A DNA stretch of 64,000 nt from JAJECS01 sp965198185. Lineage in GTDB: Bacteria; Chloroflexota; UBA11872. This document shows positions 51,097 through 59,999 of this stretch, piece by piece. The stretch lies in the NCBI GenBank assembly GCA_965198185.1, contig CBDAOU010000002.1, positions 1,054,001 through 1,118,000 on the forward strand, written 5' to 3'. The notes beneath the pieces were generated by a model. That model did no database searches and had not been told where the DNA came from. It saw only the letters and a program-made list of their open reading frames with translations. Position 1 is the stretch's first letter; every line of letters begins with the position of its first letter. The translations under genes and the position numbers were made by a program.

Positions 51097-54000
51097 GGCC
51101 CCGACCTCCGGCGGGCCACTTCCACGATCTGGTGCGCCAGCTCGTCCAGGCGCTCCTCTGTGAAATCGCCCGTTTCCCGCAGTTCGCGCTTGATGTCGCG
51201 ACGCATCTCGCGCTGCACTTCCAAATTCGACGACCAGTCGATCACGACGCTGTGCTGCTTGATGACGCTTTCAACCCGCCGGGCAACGGCGGTGAGCTCG
51301 GCGTCGGGGGCTGCCCGATAGGCTTCCGAACTCTCGCGGACGTAGTTGCCTGCGGAGGCGCTTGCCGAGTCGGACGCCGCCCCATCTGCGCCTGGACCGG
51401 CCAGCAACTCATAGACCGCGAAGGACACCGGCGAGAGGCCGTGCTGGGCAGCGATATCGGTTTCGCCTTGAATCTGCCGGCGCAGCTCCGCCATGCGCCG
51501 GCAGGCCTCGGCGGCGTCGATCAGACGCTGCCGAAGCTCCTCGATGATGCGTTCCAACTGCTCCGACAGCTTTTCGAAGAATGCGGGGTTGGCGTCCAGT
51601 CGCTCGTTGATCTGGGCGCGAACCGCGTGCTCCATCAGCGAAGCCCGCGCCTCGTCATGCGGCAAGTGGGCAATCTTCTGGTCGAAGTCCTGATCCAGGA
51701 TCGACAGCGGCTGCATCAGCGGACGCACCTCGGCGTCGATGCGCGCGTCGATCAGACCTTTGACCTTCGCGCCGATATCGGTCCAATCCAGGTCGGCGTC
51801 CTCGCGCAGGAATTGGGCGCGCGCGTAGGCGCGAATCGCCGTCAGCCGCGCCAGCCGATCCACGTAGGCCGCGGCGCCCGGGTCGGGCAGGTAGCGGTCC
51901 ATCAAGAGCGAAAACCGGCGGTAGTCGGCGTTGAAGCGCTCGAACAAGTCGGCCTTGAAATCCCCCTCCGTCGAGGCGTCCGGCGCAAACCGAGCGGCGC
52001 AGTCCCAAACGTTCCCCAGGTCGAGCCCCTTGAAGTGCGACTCGGCCTGCGTGGCGGCGGCCTCGATTACGGGTCCGGGATCTTCGTCCAGCTGACGCAT
52101 CGAGTCCTGAACCTCCGGCCAGTCGAACGTTGCCAGCGCCGCTTCCAGGTCCCGTGAGACGCCGTGGTAGTCGATCACCAGGCCGTGCGGCTTCTGCGTG
52201 TCCACGTCGTCCGGGCGATGCGAGAAGCGGCGGTTCACGCGGGCAATGGCCTGCAAGAGACCGTGCTCCCTAAGGCCCCGGTCCAGGTAGAGCACCTGCT
52301 CCACCGGAGCGTCGAAGCCCGTCAGCAGCATGTCCACCACCACCAGAACCTGCGGCTCGCCGTCGGGGTCGACGAAGGCGCTCACGATCTGTTCCTGGTT
52401 CAGGTTTCGCGCCGTCTGAAACTCGGGGCCGTCGTTACGGTCGGTGGTGATGATGGGATAGGCGCTCAGGCCAAAGCTGTTGAGGTGCTCGGCATAGCGC
52501 AGCGCGGACGCGCGGCTGGGCGCCACCACCTGCGCCTTGAAGCGGTTCGGCCACACCTTGGCCTTGAAGTGCTTCGCGATGTCCAGCGCAATCATCTCGA
52601 TGCGGTGTCCGGCCTCCGCCACCGTTTCCTTGTTCGCATAGCGCCGCCGGATCCGCGCCTGATCCTCGTCCGAAAGGTCGCCAAACATGGCGTCGAAGAG
52701 CATGTCCAGCGTTTGCGGCCCCTCGATGTGCAGCTCCGGCAGCCGCGCCTCGTAGAAGATCGGCACCGTCGCGCCATCGGCCACCGACTGCGGAATGGTG
52801 TAGGAATCGATCAGCGGGCCGAAGCGCTGCATCGTGCTGTGACCGAAGTCCTTGTCGATGGGCGTGCCCGTAAAGCCGATCAGCGCTGCGTTGGGAAGGG
52901 CCTTGGACATGCGCGCGCCCAGCAATCCGTATTGCGTGCGGTGCGCCTCGTCCACCATCACCACCACGTCCTCCGAGGGGTTCAGCACATCCAGCCGGCC
53001 CTTGGATGTCGTCAGCGCGTCCTCGAACTTCTGGATCGTCGTCATCACCGTGCGGGCGCCGCCGCTTCTCAGCAGCCGGCGCAGGTGACGGGCGTTGGCC
53101 GCCTGCTCCGGCGCCGGAAAGCCGCAGCGTTGGAAGGTGCCGCTGATCTGCCGGTCCAGTTGCGTGCGGTCGGTCACCACCACGATCGTCGGGTTGTTCA
53201 GCCGCGGCTCGCGCCGCAGCTTGGTGGCCAGCCACAGCATCGTCAGCGACTTGCCCGAGCCCTGCGTGTGCCACACCACCCCGCCGCGCTCCTCGGGACG
53301 GCGGTCCGTTAACAAACGCTCCAGCGCCGCCCGCACCGCGCGGTATTGCTGATAGCGCGGGAGCTTCTTCACCAGCTTGCCGGCCTGTGGCTCGTAGACC
53401 ACGTAGTCCCGCAAGATGTCCAGCAGCGTGGCCGGCGCCAGCAGACCCACGATCAACCGCGCCTGACCCTCGGGCTCCACCCCAAAGCGCTGCCGCACCT
53501 CGGCTTCCGTATAGGGCAGCACGGACTTCCACTCCACGTAGGCGTTCTCGGGCGCGCCCAGCGTCGCGTAGGCCGCCGCGGCCCCGCAGTGCGCCACGCA
53601 AAGCAGGTTGGTGTGGAACAGCTCCGGCGCGCCCGTCCCGTGCCACTCCGGCCCCGCCTCTTGGTAGCGCCGCAGCTGGCGCACCGCCTGCGTCCGCCAC
53701 ACGTCCAGCAGCGACGGCGACTTCGCCTCCATCACCACCAGCGGCACGCCGTTCACGAACAGCACCAGGTCAGGCTTCACCACCCGCTGGTCGTCCTCCT
53801 GGTTCCGCCGCTCCTTGCCCCGGCGCACCCGGAACTGCGTCGTCACCACGAACTCGTTCAGCCCGCCCTCCGGGTGGTCGAAGTCGAAGAAGCGTGCGAT
53901 CCGGCTCAGGCGTCCACTTGGCGTGTCCACCCCTAGCGGCATGCCGTAGATCAGGTACTCGTGCACCCGCTGATTGCGGGCCATGCCGCTGAAGTCGCTG

Positions 54001-54224
54001 CGCTCGAGCTCGGCCACCACCCACTCCGCCTGCGACTCGGTCATCCAGGCGTTCAGCCGCAGCAACGCCCGCCGCAGCCGCCCTTTCAGCAACACCTCGC
54101 GTTCATCGCCGCGCTCGGCCGCCAGCGTTTCCCGTGGGACGTATGTCCAGCCCAGCTTCTCCAGCAGCTCCCGCGCCGGATTCTCGGCGCGGTGGAGCTC
54201 GTTGAGACTGGCGGGAGTGGTCAT
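51093..54224 (-). CDS. hsdR: Type I restriction enzyme R subunit
   Basis: A 1043-residue motor/nuclease subunit, full length. The N-terminal nuclease domain has VKPDLVLFVNGVPLVVMEAKSP, the PD-(D/E)xK site. The SF2 helicase core has Walker A (VVWHTQGSGKSLTML), DEAH-box VVMVDEAHRTQYG, and motif VI-like ARVNRRFSHRP. Residues about 800-1000 form the C-terminal helical region. The start is ATG 54224, overlapping the hepT stop as ATGA. With HsdM and HsdS it would form the complex that cleaves unmethylated DNA after ATP-driven translocation. The first 120 bases also exist as a partial copy at 54945-55057. Confidence 0.95.
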   Translation of the reverse strand: MTTPASLNELHRAENPARELLEKLGWTYVPRETLAAERGDEREVLLKGRLRRALLRLNAWMTESQAEWVVAELERSDFSGMARNQRVHEYLIYGMPLGVDTPSGRLSRIARFFDFDHPEGGLNEFVVTTQFRVRRGKERRNQEDDQRVVKPDLVLFVNGVPLVVMEAKSPSLLDVWRTQAVRQLRRYQEAGPEWHGTGAPELFHTNLLCVAHCGAAAAYATLGAPENAYVEWKSVLPYTEAEVRQRFGVEPEGQARLIVGLLAPATLLDILRDYVVYEPQAGKLVKKLPRYQQYRAVRAALERLLTDRRPEERGGVVWHTQGSGKSLTMLWLATKLRREPRLNNPTIVVVTDRTQLDRQISGTFQRCGFPAPEQAANARHLRRLLRSGGARTVMTTIQKFEDALTTSKGRLDVLNPSEDVVVMVDEAHRTQYGLLGARMSKALPNAALIGFTGTPIDKDFGHSTMQRFGPLIDSYTIPQSVADGATVPIFYEARLPELHIEGPQTLDMLFDAMFGDLSDEDQARIRRRYANKETVAEAGHRIEMIALDIAKHFKAKVWPNRFKAQVVAPSRASALRYAEHLNSFGLSAYPIITTDRNDGPEFQTARNLNQEQIVSAFVDPDGEPQVLVVVDMLLTGFDAPVEQVLYLDRGLREHGLLQAIARVNRRFSHRPDDVDTQKPHGLVIDYHGVSRDLEAALATFDWPEVQDSMRQLDEDPGPVIEAAATQAESHFKGLDLGNVWDCAARFAPDASTEGDFKADLFERFNADYRRFSLLMDRYLPDPGAAAYVDRLARLTAIRAYARAQFLREDADLDWTDIGAKVKGLIDARIDAEVRPLMQPLSILDQDFDQKIAHLPHDEARASLMEHAVRAQINERLDANPAFFEKLSEQLERIIEELRQRLIDAAEACRRMAELRRQIQGETDIAAQHGLSPVSFAVYELLAGPGADGAASDSASASAGNYVRESSEAYRAAPDAELTAVARRVESVIKQHSVVIDWSSNLEVQREMRRDIKRELRETGDFTEERLDELAHQIVEVARRRSGP

Positions 54225-54592
54225 GGGCTCTCCCCGCGGGAGTCCTCCAACATCTTTCGCAGCTGCGGCAGCATGCTTGGGATCGCATCTTGAACGATCG
54301 ACCAGATGATGACGTCACTGATGTGCAAATAGGAGTGCGCCAAGCGATTGCGGACCCCGATGATTGCGCGCCAGGGAATCATGGGGTATGCCTCACGCGC
54401 GTCGGATGGGATATGCGTTGCCGCCTCACCGATCAGCTGGATATTGCGCAACGTGGCGTCGTGAATGAGACCGTCGGCTGCGAAGGCGTCCTGATCCAGT
54501 CCATCCGTATATGACAGGACTTTCTCGGCGAAGTCGATCATGTCCTGAACGTAAAGATCCCAGTGTCGACCTTCTTCATAGGTCTCACACAT
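54221..54592 (-). CDS. hepT: HepT-type HEPN toxin
   Basis: A 123-residue HEPN-domain RNase, from MCETYEEGRHWDLYVQDMID to EDSRGESP. The start at ATG 54592 gives the usual HepT length; the longer frame to 54826 merely reads across the partner gene. The catalytic R-x4-H motif with the trailing Tyr is in IGVRNRLAHSYLHISD (RNRLAH, then SY), which is the target of AMP addition by MntA in known pairs. It overlaps the mntA stop by eight bases and the hsdR start by four (ATGA). It is probably an RNase toxin that is silenced by its partner. Confidence 0.9.
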   Translation of the reverse strand: MCETYEEGRHWDLYVQDMIDFAEKVLSYTDGLDQDAFAADGLIHDATLRNIQLIGEAATHIPSDAREAYPMIPWRAIIGVRNRLAHSYLHISDVIIWSIVQDAIPSMLPQLRKMLEDSRGESP

Positions 54593-54875
54593 CCACGGCC
54601 TCCCGTTCCACGTGCGGACGCATTTCGGTCCGAACGTCCTCCCGGGTCGCCAGTTCCACCGGTCGTTGCAACAGGTCTTCCAGGTAGAACTGGGCGCCGA
54701 AGAAAGTTCGCCAGTTCGGCGGAGCGTCGAACCGCACCAGGATGTCCACGTCGCTCTGATCGGTAGCTTGGTCCCGGGCATGGGAGCCGAACAGAGCGAG
54801 CTCCGCGACGCCGAATCGCTCCGCAAGCACCGGCCGATGGGCTCGGAGCATCTCCAACACTTCCGCTCTGGTCAT
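54585..54875 (-). CDS. mntA: MntA-type nucleotidyltransferase antitoxin
   Basis: A 96-residue minimal nucleotidyltransferase starting at ATG 54875 (MTRAEVLEMLRAHRPVLAER). The active-site motif is FGVAELALFGSHARDQATDQ, then SDVDILVRFD (GSxAR...SDxD). In MntA/HepT pairs it adds AMP or oligo-AMP to the HEPN toxin Tyr and so neutralises it. It is read first, with hepT starting before its stop (eight-base overlap). It follows the truncated hsdR copy in a restriction operon. Confidence 0.9.
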   Translation of the reverse strand: MTRAEVLEMLRAHRPVLAERFGVAELALFGSHARDQATDQSDVDILVRFDAPPNWRTFFGAQFYLEDLLQRPVELATREDVRTEMRPHVEREAVDV

Positions 54876-54944
54876 TGCATCACTCCGTCGAGGCGGGCAC
54901 ATTCAGTACGACTGGCAGGCTGGCATCCTCGCGTTCGACCGCCG

Positions 54945-55057
54945 CGGACCGCCGCCAGCGTTTTCCGTGGGACGTACGTCCAGCCCAGCTTTTCCAGCAA
55001 CTCCCGCGCCGGGTTCTCGGCGCAATGGAGCGCGTTGAGCTTGGCGAGAGTGGTCAT
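54945..55057 (-). pseudogene. Truncated duplicate of the hsdR 5' end
   Basis: The minus-strand frame from ATG 55057 (MTTLAKLNALHCAENPAREL, then LEKLGWTYVPRKTLAAVRGG) repeats the first 35 or so codons of intact hsdR (MTTPASLNELHRAENPAREL, then LEKLGWTYVPRETLAAERGD) with scattered base changes. It then ends without homology, still in frame for a while. The start ATGA overlaps the stop of the SIR2 gene (55054-55056), just as intact hsdR overlaps the hepT stop. It is the original hsdR start left behind, or a copy made when the MntA/HepT pair was inserted. Confidence 0.8.
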
Positions 55058-56382
55058 GATGACCACCCAGACAGAATCTGGGCAATCATGTCGTCGCTGA
55101 CGTCCTCACAACGAGTCGGCACGAACAGCAGACTGGAGGAACGCATTACAGGTATTCCAGCCATTGTCGTATTGGTCAGGGTTGATGGGCTCACCCCCAA
55201 CAGTCCACATACTGTCGCTTTCGTCCCATCCAAGTCAGGATTGATGACCGCGACGCGCTTGCCACTCGCGGACGAGCGAAAGAGGTCGTTGAAGTGACTG
55301 TCAACACGATTGAATGCGTAGCCTACAGCTATCAACAGATTCGCGTCGGCCATCAGGGTCTCGGCTTCTGCCCATCGCTTGACAAATGCACGGTTGATTA
55401 CCGGCTTCATAGCACTTGGCGGGACAATCGCGGGCATAAGGATCTGCTGTTTCTCCACATCGATGTCTAGGCCGATGATAAAATCCTCAAGCGCCTGAAG
55501 ATCCTGAGCGTTTGTGACAGCTTCATCGTCAGCGAACAATTCGCCGCGGTCCTGGCGTATATAAGAGTGACAGTCGCCATGAAACCGAACGGTGCGTTCG
55601 ACAGGAAGATCGCCCAGCATTGTGTAGTTGAAAGTAATCACGGAATCATCTGGGCCGAGACTGCTCAATCGAGAATAGAAGTGCGGAATCTCCGTCATGC
55701 GTGACCGCGCTGAAAAAGACCGCCAGCGCACGTACATCCAAAGCATCCATGAGACGTACAAATAATTGCGGATATCGGTGCTCTTCGACGTGTAGAATCC
55801 CGCGAAGAGTTCTGTCAGAAGGTCTTCAAAGTTGGTCATGGCCGCCACGACGCCACGAAGCGCTTCCTGCTCCTCCGGAGATAGATCACTCGTCGCCTGT
55901 GCGTCGCGGAAGACCCGAAGCATGGCATTCCGGGGCGACGGATTCATCGTGATTCCCCGCATTCGCAGGAGCGTATGGTCGGCCATTTCTTCCGACTCAC
56001 CGGCCAGGGAGGCCATCGCTTGTGCGGTCGGATGGTCAAGCTCATTCAGTTCTCGGATCGACTTCAGCTTATTGACTACTGTCCGTATCGCACCGGCACC
56101 CTCGGAATGCCGCCGGCCGGCTTTTTCGAGAGCACCTACGAGAACGCCTGCGACGGTTGGGTCCGTCAGCAACCGCTCGGCAAAATTCTCACCCTGATTC
56201 GATACGTATTTCTCAAAGCTGAAGCGAACGCGACGGCCACCTCCGAGCTTCGCCTTGATCGCCTGACTGATTTCTTTGCCGTCGCCCTTGGCGAATGCAT
56301 CGAGTTCGCGCAGCAGCCCATCGGCCAATGGCAGCCCTAGCGCGCGGTCAACGCCGGCTCCAAGGATGTAGACAAACTTCAT
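55054..56382 (-). CDS. SIR2-domain protein in a type I restriction operon
   Basis: A 442-residue protein with an N-terminal SIR2-like Rossmann fold: FVYILGAGVDRALGLPLADG (NAD-binding start), VITFNYTMLGDLPVERTV and VRFHGDCHSYIRQ (the Asn/Asp and His of the active site), and LLIAVGYAFNRVDSHFNDLF with KRVAVINPDLDG near the C-terminus. This matches the SIR2-like defence NADases rather than protein deacetylases: there is no zinc-finger Cys set. Residues about 60-215 are an inserted, mostly helical stretch of unknown role. It overlaps hsdS by four bases (ATGA, 56379-56382) and the truncated hsdR copy by four. NAD depletion or sensing of phage inhibition is the likely role, from relatives. The coding sequence looks AT-richer than hsdM/hsdR. 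Confidence 0.85.
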   Translation of the reverse strand: MKFVYILGAGVDRALGLPLADGLLRELDAFAKGDGKEISQAIKAKLGGGRRVRFSFEKYVSNQGENFAERLLTDPTVAGVLVGALEKAGRRHSEGAGAIRTVVNKLKSIRELNELDHPTAQAMASLAGESEEMADHTLLRMRGITMNPSPRNAMLRVFRDAQATSDLSPEEQEALRGVVAAMTNFEDLLTELFAGFYTSKSTDIRNYLYVSWMLWMYVRWRSFSARSRMTEIPHFYSRLSSLGPDDSVITFNYTMLGDLPVERTVRFHGDCHSYIRQDRGELFADDEAVTNAQDLQALEDFIIGLDIDVEKQQILMPAIVPPSAMKPVINRAFVKRWAEAETLMADANLLIAVGYAFNRVDSHFNDLFRSSASGKRVAVINPDLDGTKATVCGLLGVSPSTLTNTTMAGIPVMRSSSLLFVPTRCEDVSDDMIAQILSGWSS

Positions 56383-57665
56383 ATCGCTGGCTCTCTGACG
56401 TCAATTGTTCGCACTCGTCCCGTTAGCAAGGCGTCTGAAACCGATGATCTAAGGTTTCGCAGCCGGCCAATTCGGCAAGCCTCACGCGCGAGTGAATCTG
56501 CAAGAGACTGGACGACCTCAACGATTCGCATTTGTTCCTCGATCTCGGGGAGCGCCATACGCACCGACGCCAGTCCCCCGACGCTCAAGTTGTAGTTGCC
56601 GGCCGATGTCTGGACATTTGCACGTAGCTGCCGTCGACCGACAGCCGAGCGGAGAAACGCCCATAGGTAAATGGGGCTTAGGACCCGCGATTCAGTGCGC
56701 AGCCGGAGCAGGTACGAGGCGAATGCCCACTTGCCCTCAAGCCCGTCGAATACAACACTCTGACCGCAGATGTCAGGATTCCCATTTGTACGTACGATGA
56801 GGAGATCACCTGATTGAAGAGAGAGCACGTCTGCTTCGCGTTGCGACAAGTCAGCAAACTTCAATACTGACGTGTCAAGATATCCCGGGGCCACGTTGGG
56901 AATGCGGAGAACTGCATAGCCACCGCCAGTCGAAGAGAGCTGCATGGAAGTCCCGTATCTCAACTGGCCAATATCTCTCAGTTCGATAACCCGCCAATCG
57001 GACGGAAAGACTCCAAGGCCCGACACTCTGCGCCATTGGGTGTGCCAGCCGGGGACGCCGCGGGTGAGGAGCTCGTGGAGCAGGGCGTGGCGCAGACGCT
57101 CGGTAGCCCTGATGACCGCCTCGATGCGCTCGATGGCCTCGTCGATGGCATCCAGCACGTCAGAAATGGCCCGCTGCTCGGCTAAGGGTGGAAGCATGAG
57201 CCAAAGGGATCGCAAGACATCAGGCTGGACACGTTGCTGCCCAGCCGTACCTGCGAAGCTACTGATGCACTTCAGAATATTCTGCGGCTGCGTTAGGGTT
57301 CGGTACAAGAGTCTGGGTTCTAGTCTATCGCCAGCACGAACCGTATGAAATTCTGTTGTGCCAAATCCAAACCCACCCTTGAGCGAGCTGACAAGTGCAT
57401 GCTTTCCGTTCTGTAGGCATGGAGTAATCTTCGCAAACAGAACATCATTGTTCTCGAAATATGTATATCCTTTGGAGATTTCTCCATATGGACGGCTTTG
57501 GTATGCAATTAAACCTCTGCAATTCTCGCCAACGGCAGCCATTGGGACGAAAGTCGTCGGCACATCGATTGGGATGTTCAGGGTTGGCCGTCGAGGGTTT
57601 ACTTCTGCTACATCCTCGAGTCGCAGGAGCCGCCACCCGTCGGGCAACTCGCTCAGATCGCGCAT
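56379..57665 (-). CDS. hsdS: Type I restriction enzyme specificity subunit
   Basis: A 428-residue specificity protein with two target recognition domains: about 1-150 (LPDGWRLLRLEDVAEVNPRR, then FAKITPCLQNGKHALVSSLK) and about 215-380 (FPSDWRVIELRDIGQLRYGT, then VLRIPNVAPGYLD). The intervening and C-terminal conserved helices are PPLAEQRAISDVLDAIDEAI and LPEIEEQMRIVEVVQSLADS. The start is ATG 57665, 82 bases downstream of hsdM. It fixes the bipartite DNA target. Its stop overlaps the SIR2 start (ATGA). Confidence 0.92.
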   Translation of the reverse strand: MRDLSELPDGWRLLRLEDVAEVNPRRPTLNIPIDVPTTFVPMAAVGENCRGLIAYQSRPYGEISKGYTYFENNDVLFAKITPCLQNGKHALVSSLKGGFGFGTTEFHTVRAGDRLEPRLLYRTLTQPQNILKCISSFAGTAGQQRVQPDVLRSLWLMLPPLAEQRAISDVLDAIDEAIERIEAVIRATERLRHALLHELLTRGVPGWHTQWRRVSGLGVFPSDWRVIELRDIGQLRYGTSMQLSSTGGGYAVLRIPNVAPGYLDTSVLKFADLSQREADVLSLQSGDLLIVRTNGNPDICGQSVVFDGLEGKWAFASYLLRLRTESRVLSPIYLWAFLRSAVGRRQLRANVQTSAGNYNLSVGGLASVRMALPEIEEQMRIVEVVQSLADSLAREACRIGRLRNLRSSVSDALLTGRVRTIDVREPAI

Positions 57666-57747
57666 GGCTTCCCGCCCGTGTCCACGGCCAGGCCGCTCAC
57701 GCCATCGCGTCCAGCCGGCTCACTGGGCATGGTCATGACCGGACGCG

Positions 57748-59277
57748 TTAGCGCTCATAGCCCAACTCCGCCAGTAGCTTGTCCATCGTCGCCACTGCCT
57801 CGTCGCGGCGCCGTTCGGCCTCCCGCAGCTGTGCCAGCGCCTCCTCGACGCTGAGCACTTCGATCGGCTCGCTGGTGTCCACGTAACGGCTGATATTGAG
57901 GTTGAAGTCGTTGGCCTCGATCTCCGCCAGGTCGGCCACGTGGGCGAAGCGCTCGACGTCCTCGAAGCCGCGGTAGGCGGCGACGATCTTGTCAATGTGC
58001 TCCCGGTCCAGGAAGTTCTGGGCCTTGCCCTGGCGAAAGCAGCCCTCCTGCGCCGCGTCCACGAACAGCACCTTGCCGCGCCGCTCGGCGGGCTTCGCCT
58101 TGTTGAGTACGCAGATGGCCACCGGGATGCTCGCGCCGTAGAAAAGGTTGGGCGCCAGGCCGATGACGGCCTCGAACAGGTCGCTTTCGACGATGCCACG
58201 GCGGATCTTGCCCTCGGCACCGCCGCGGAAGAGCACGCCGTGCGGCATCACCACGCCCACCATGCCCGTCATGGTGGTGACGGCCAGCATGTGCAGCAGA
58301 AAGGCCAGGTCGCCCCTCGTGCGCGGTGGAATCGCGCCGAAGCGGTCGAATCGGTGATGCGGGTCTTCGGGCGCGAAGTCGTGGCCCCAGTTCTTGAGGC
58401 TGAACGGGGGATTGGCGATCACGCGGTCGTAGGACAGCAGGCGGCCGGCGTCGTCCAGCAGGCGCGGCTCGGCGATCACGTCGCCTTCCTCCAGCCGCGC
58501 GGCGGACAGCCCGTGCAGCAGCAGGTTGAGCTTGCCGGCGGCCAGCGTGCCTCGGTTGCGCTCCTGGCCGTGCAGCACCAGGTTGCGCCGGTCGCCGCCC
58601 CGCTCCTGCACGAACTGCGCGGTGTAGATGAGCATGCCGCCGGAGCCGGCCGTGGGGTCGCAGATGCGCATGCCCTCGCCCGGTTGCAGCAGCTCGATGA
58701 TCAACCGCACCACGGGCCGGGGCGTATAGAACTCGCCGCCCTTCTTGCCGGCGTCGTCGGCGAACTGGTTGATCAGGTATTCATAAGCGTCGCCGAGCAC
58801 GTTGCCCGCGCCGCCGTCAGCGTCTTGCAGATTGGCGTCGCGCAGATCCAGCTCACCGAAGTGGTTGAGCAGGCTGCGGATGATGCCTTCGCGATTGGCC
58901 GGGCTGCCGAGCTTGGATTCGTCGTTCCAGTTGACGCTGGTGAGCACGCCGTCGAGCCGCGGCGTGTTGGCGTCTTCGATGTCATGGCCCGCGATGTTGA
59001 GGATCTCGCCCAGGTTCATGGACGCCCCGTTGAGCGCGGGCCAGCGGGCGGATTCAGGTACGAAGAACTCGTGCTCGTCCGGCTCCACCAGTGCGATGTC
59101 GCGCGGCACCCCCGACTCCACCGCGGCTTCGACTTCCTCGTCGAAGCGGTCGGAGAGCCGCTTGAGAAACAGCGCGGCGAAGATGTAGTTCTTGTAGTCG
59201 GCCGCGTCGATCTGCCCGCGCAGGATGTCGGCGGCTCCCCAGAGCTTGGATTGCAGTTCCTGTTGGGTGAGCGGCAT
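57748..59277 (-). CDS. hsdM: Type I restriction enzyme methylase subunit
   Basis: A 509-residue N6-adenine methyltransferase, start ATG 59277 with an AAGGAGG site. The N-terminal helical domain (LTQQELQSKLWGAADILRGQ, then YIFAALFLKRLSDRFDEE) is the HsdM_N domain. SAM motif I is RICDPTAGSGGMLIYTA and the catalytic motif IV is YDRVIANPPFSLKNWGHD. C-terminal residues about 465-509 are helical. It protects the host DNA and forms the core M2S1 complex. It is preceded by a small HsdS-like gene whose stop is nine bases upstream. Confidence 0.93.
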   Translation of the reverse strand: MPLTQQELQSKLWGAADILRGQIDAADYKNYIFAALFLKRLSDRFDEEVEAAVESGVPRDIALVEPDEHEFFVPESARWPALNGASMNLGEILNIAGHDIEDANTPRLDGVLTSVNWNDESKLGSPANREGIIRSLLNHFGELDLRDANLQDADGGAGNVLGDAYEYLINQFADDAGKKGGEFYTPRPVVRLIIELLQPGEGMRICDPTAGSGGMLIYTAQFVQERGGDRRNLVLHGQERNRGTLAAGKLNLLLHGLSAARLEEGDVIAEPRLLDDAGRLLSYDRVIANPPFSLKNWGHDFAPEDPHHRFDRFGAIPPRTRGDLAFLLHMLAVTTMTGMVGVVMPHGVLFRGGAEGKIRRGIVESDLFEAVIGLAPNLFYGASIPVAICVLNKAKPAERRGKVLFVDAAQEGCFRQGKAQNFLDREHIDKIVAAYRGFEDVERFAHVADLAEIEANDFNLNISRYVDTSEPIEVLSVEEALAQLREAERRRDEAVATMDKLLAELGYER

Positions 59278-59286
59278 GGGGCCTCC

Positions 59287-59892
59287 TTAGGACGCTGTGA
59301 GCGTGTGGGCGCAGACGGCGCCGACGAGCGAGTCGCGCAGCTGCTCGCGGCGCACCCGCGCGGCGTGCAGGCCAGCTCGATAGGCCAGCTCCGAGGTGTC
59401 GATCAACTCCGCGAGGCGGTGAAGGTCGTCGTCCGACGGCATGGGGACGGCAACGTCGGCCAACGACGACGCCGGCAGCGAGGGAATGGTGACGCCCAGT
59501 CGGACTCGCCTGGCGACCGCTGACCGGCCGCCGCGCGAGGTGAGGAAGTACCAGAGCCAATGGCCAACGCCCGACTCCGGGCGATGGGGCCGGATCACCA
59601 GCAGCGTCGCCCCCGCCGCCGTCCGCGATACGGCGGGCGGCACGAGCGCGACCTTGATGCTCTGCGCGCGCGCCGTGACCAGCACGTCGTAGGGCCGCAG
59701 CAGATGTTTCTCCGTGCGCAGGTTCTGTTCAATGCTGATCGTCCTTAGGCGGTCGAGATCGAGCCGGTCGTCCGCGATATCGGCGCTTTCGGCCAGTTGC
59801 AGCTCCCAGTCACCCGACCGGGCGCCCGCGCCGCGACCGCTGACCGCGAGACCCTGGGCGACCTGTGCGATGCCACCAATGCGAATGCCCAT
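59287..59892 (-). CDS. Small HsdS-like single-TRD protein
   Basis: A protein of about 201 residues, start ATG 59892 (MGIRIGGIAQVAQGLAVSGR). A longer frame reaches 60225 but passes through the tRNA-Arg gene and is rejected. The fold reads like one target-recognition domain: RIGGIAQVAQGLA, LDRLRTISIEQNLRTEKHLL, LRPYDVLVTARAQSIKVALV, and SLPASSLADVAVPMPSDDDL plus a terminal coiled helix (RAGLHAARVRREQLRD). It resembles half-size HsdS-like proteins seen next to methylases. The reason for an extra S-type subunit in front of hsdM is unclear: it may pair with HsdM alternatively or be a remnant. The upstream AT-rich stretch probably holds the operon promoter. Confidence 0.7.
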   Translation of the reverse strand: MGIRIGGIAQVAQGLAVSGRGAGARSGDWELQLAESADIADDRLDLDRLRTISIEQNLRTEKHLLRPYDVLVTARAQSIKVALVPPAVSRTAAGATLLVIRPHRPESGVGHWLWYFLTSRGGRSAVARRVRLGVTIPSLPASSLADVAVPMPSDDDLHRLAELIDTSELAYRAGLHAARVRREQLRDSLVGAVCAHTLTAS

Positions 59893-59930
59893 ATCCTGAT
59901 GCTGCGAGAATAAATCGCCGATGTCAAATG

Positions 59931-59942
59931 TTTTATCTAAAA
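59931..59942. promoter_or_regulatory. TTTTA-TC-TAAAA palindrome upstream of the restriction operon
   Basis: A 12-base near-perfect palindrome (TTTTATCTAAAA) about 40 bases before the HsdS-like start, followed on the minus strand by TTGACA (complement of 59921-59926). It is the only AT-rich stretch between the tRNA and the operon and could be an operator for the defence genes. Confidence 0.35.
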
Positions 59943-59999
59943 CGCAGCACGCCGTATCGTGACTTCCGATCCCAGACGCCCGCCACACCCGGTCGGGGG

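Noticed and set aside
57940..59523. 527-residue plus-strand frame in hsdM (also 52164-53312 in hsdR)
   Set aside because: Antisense to clear hsdM and hsdR motifs; no domain.
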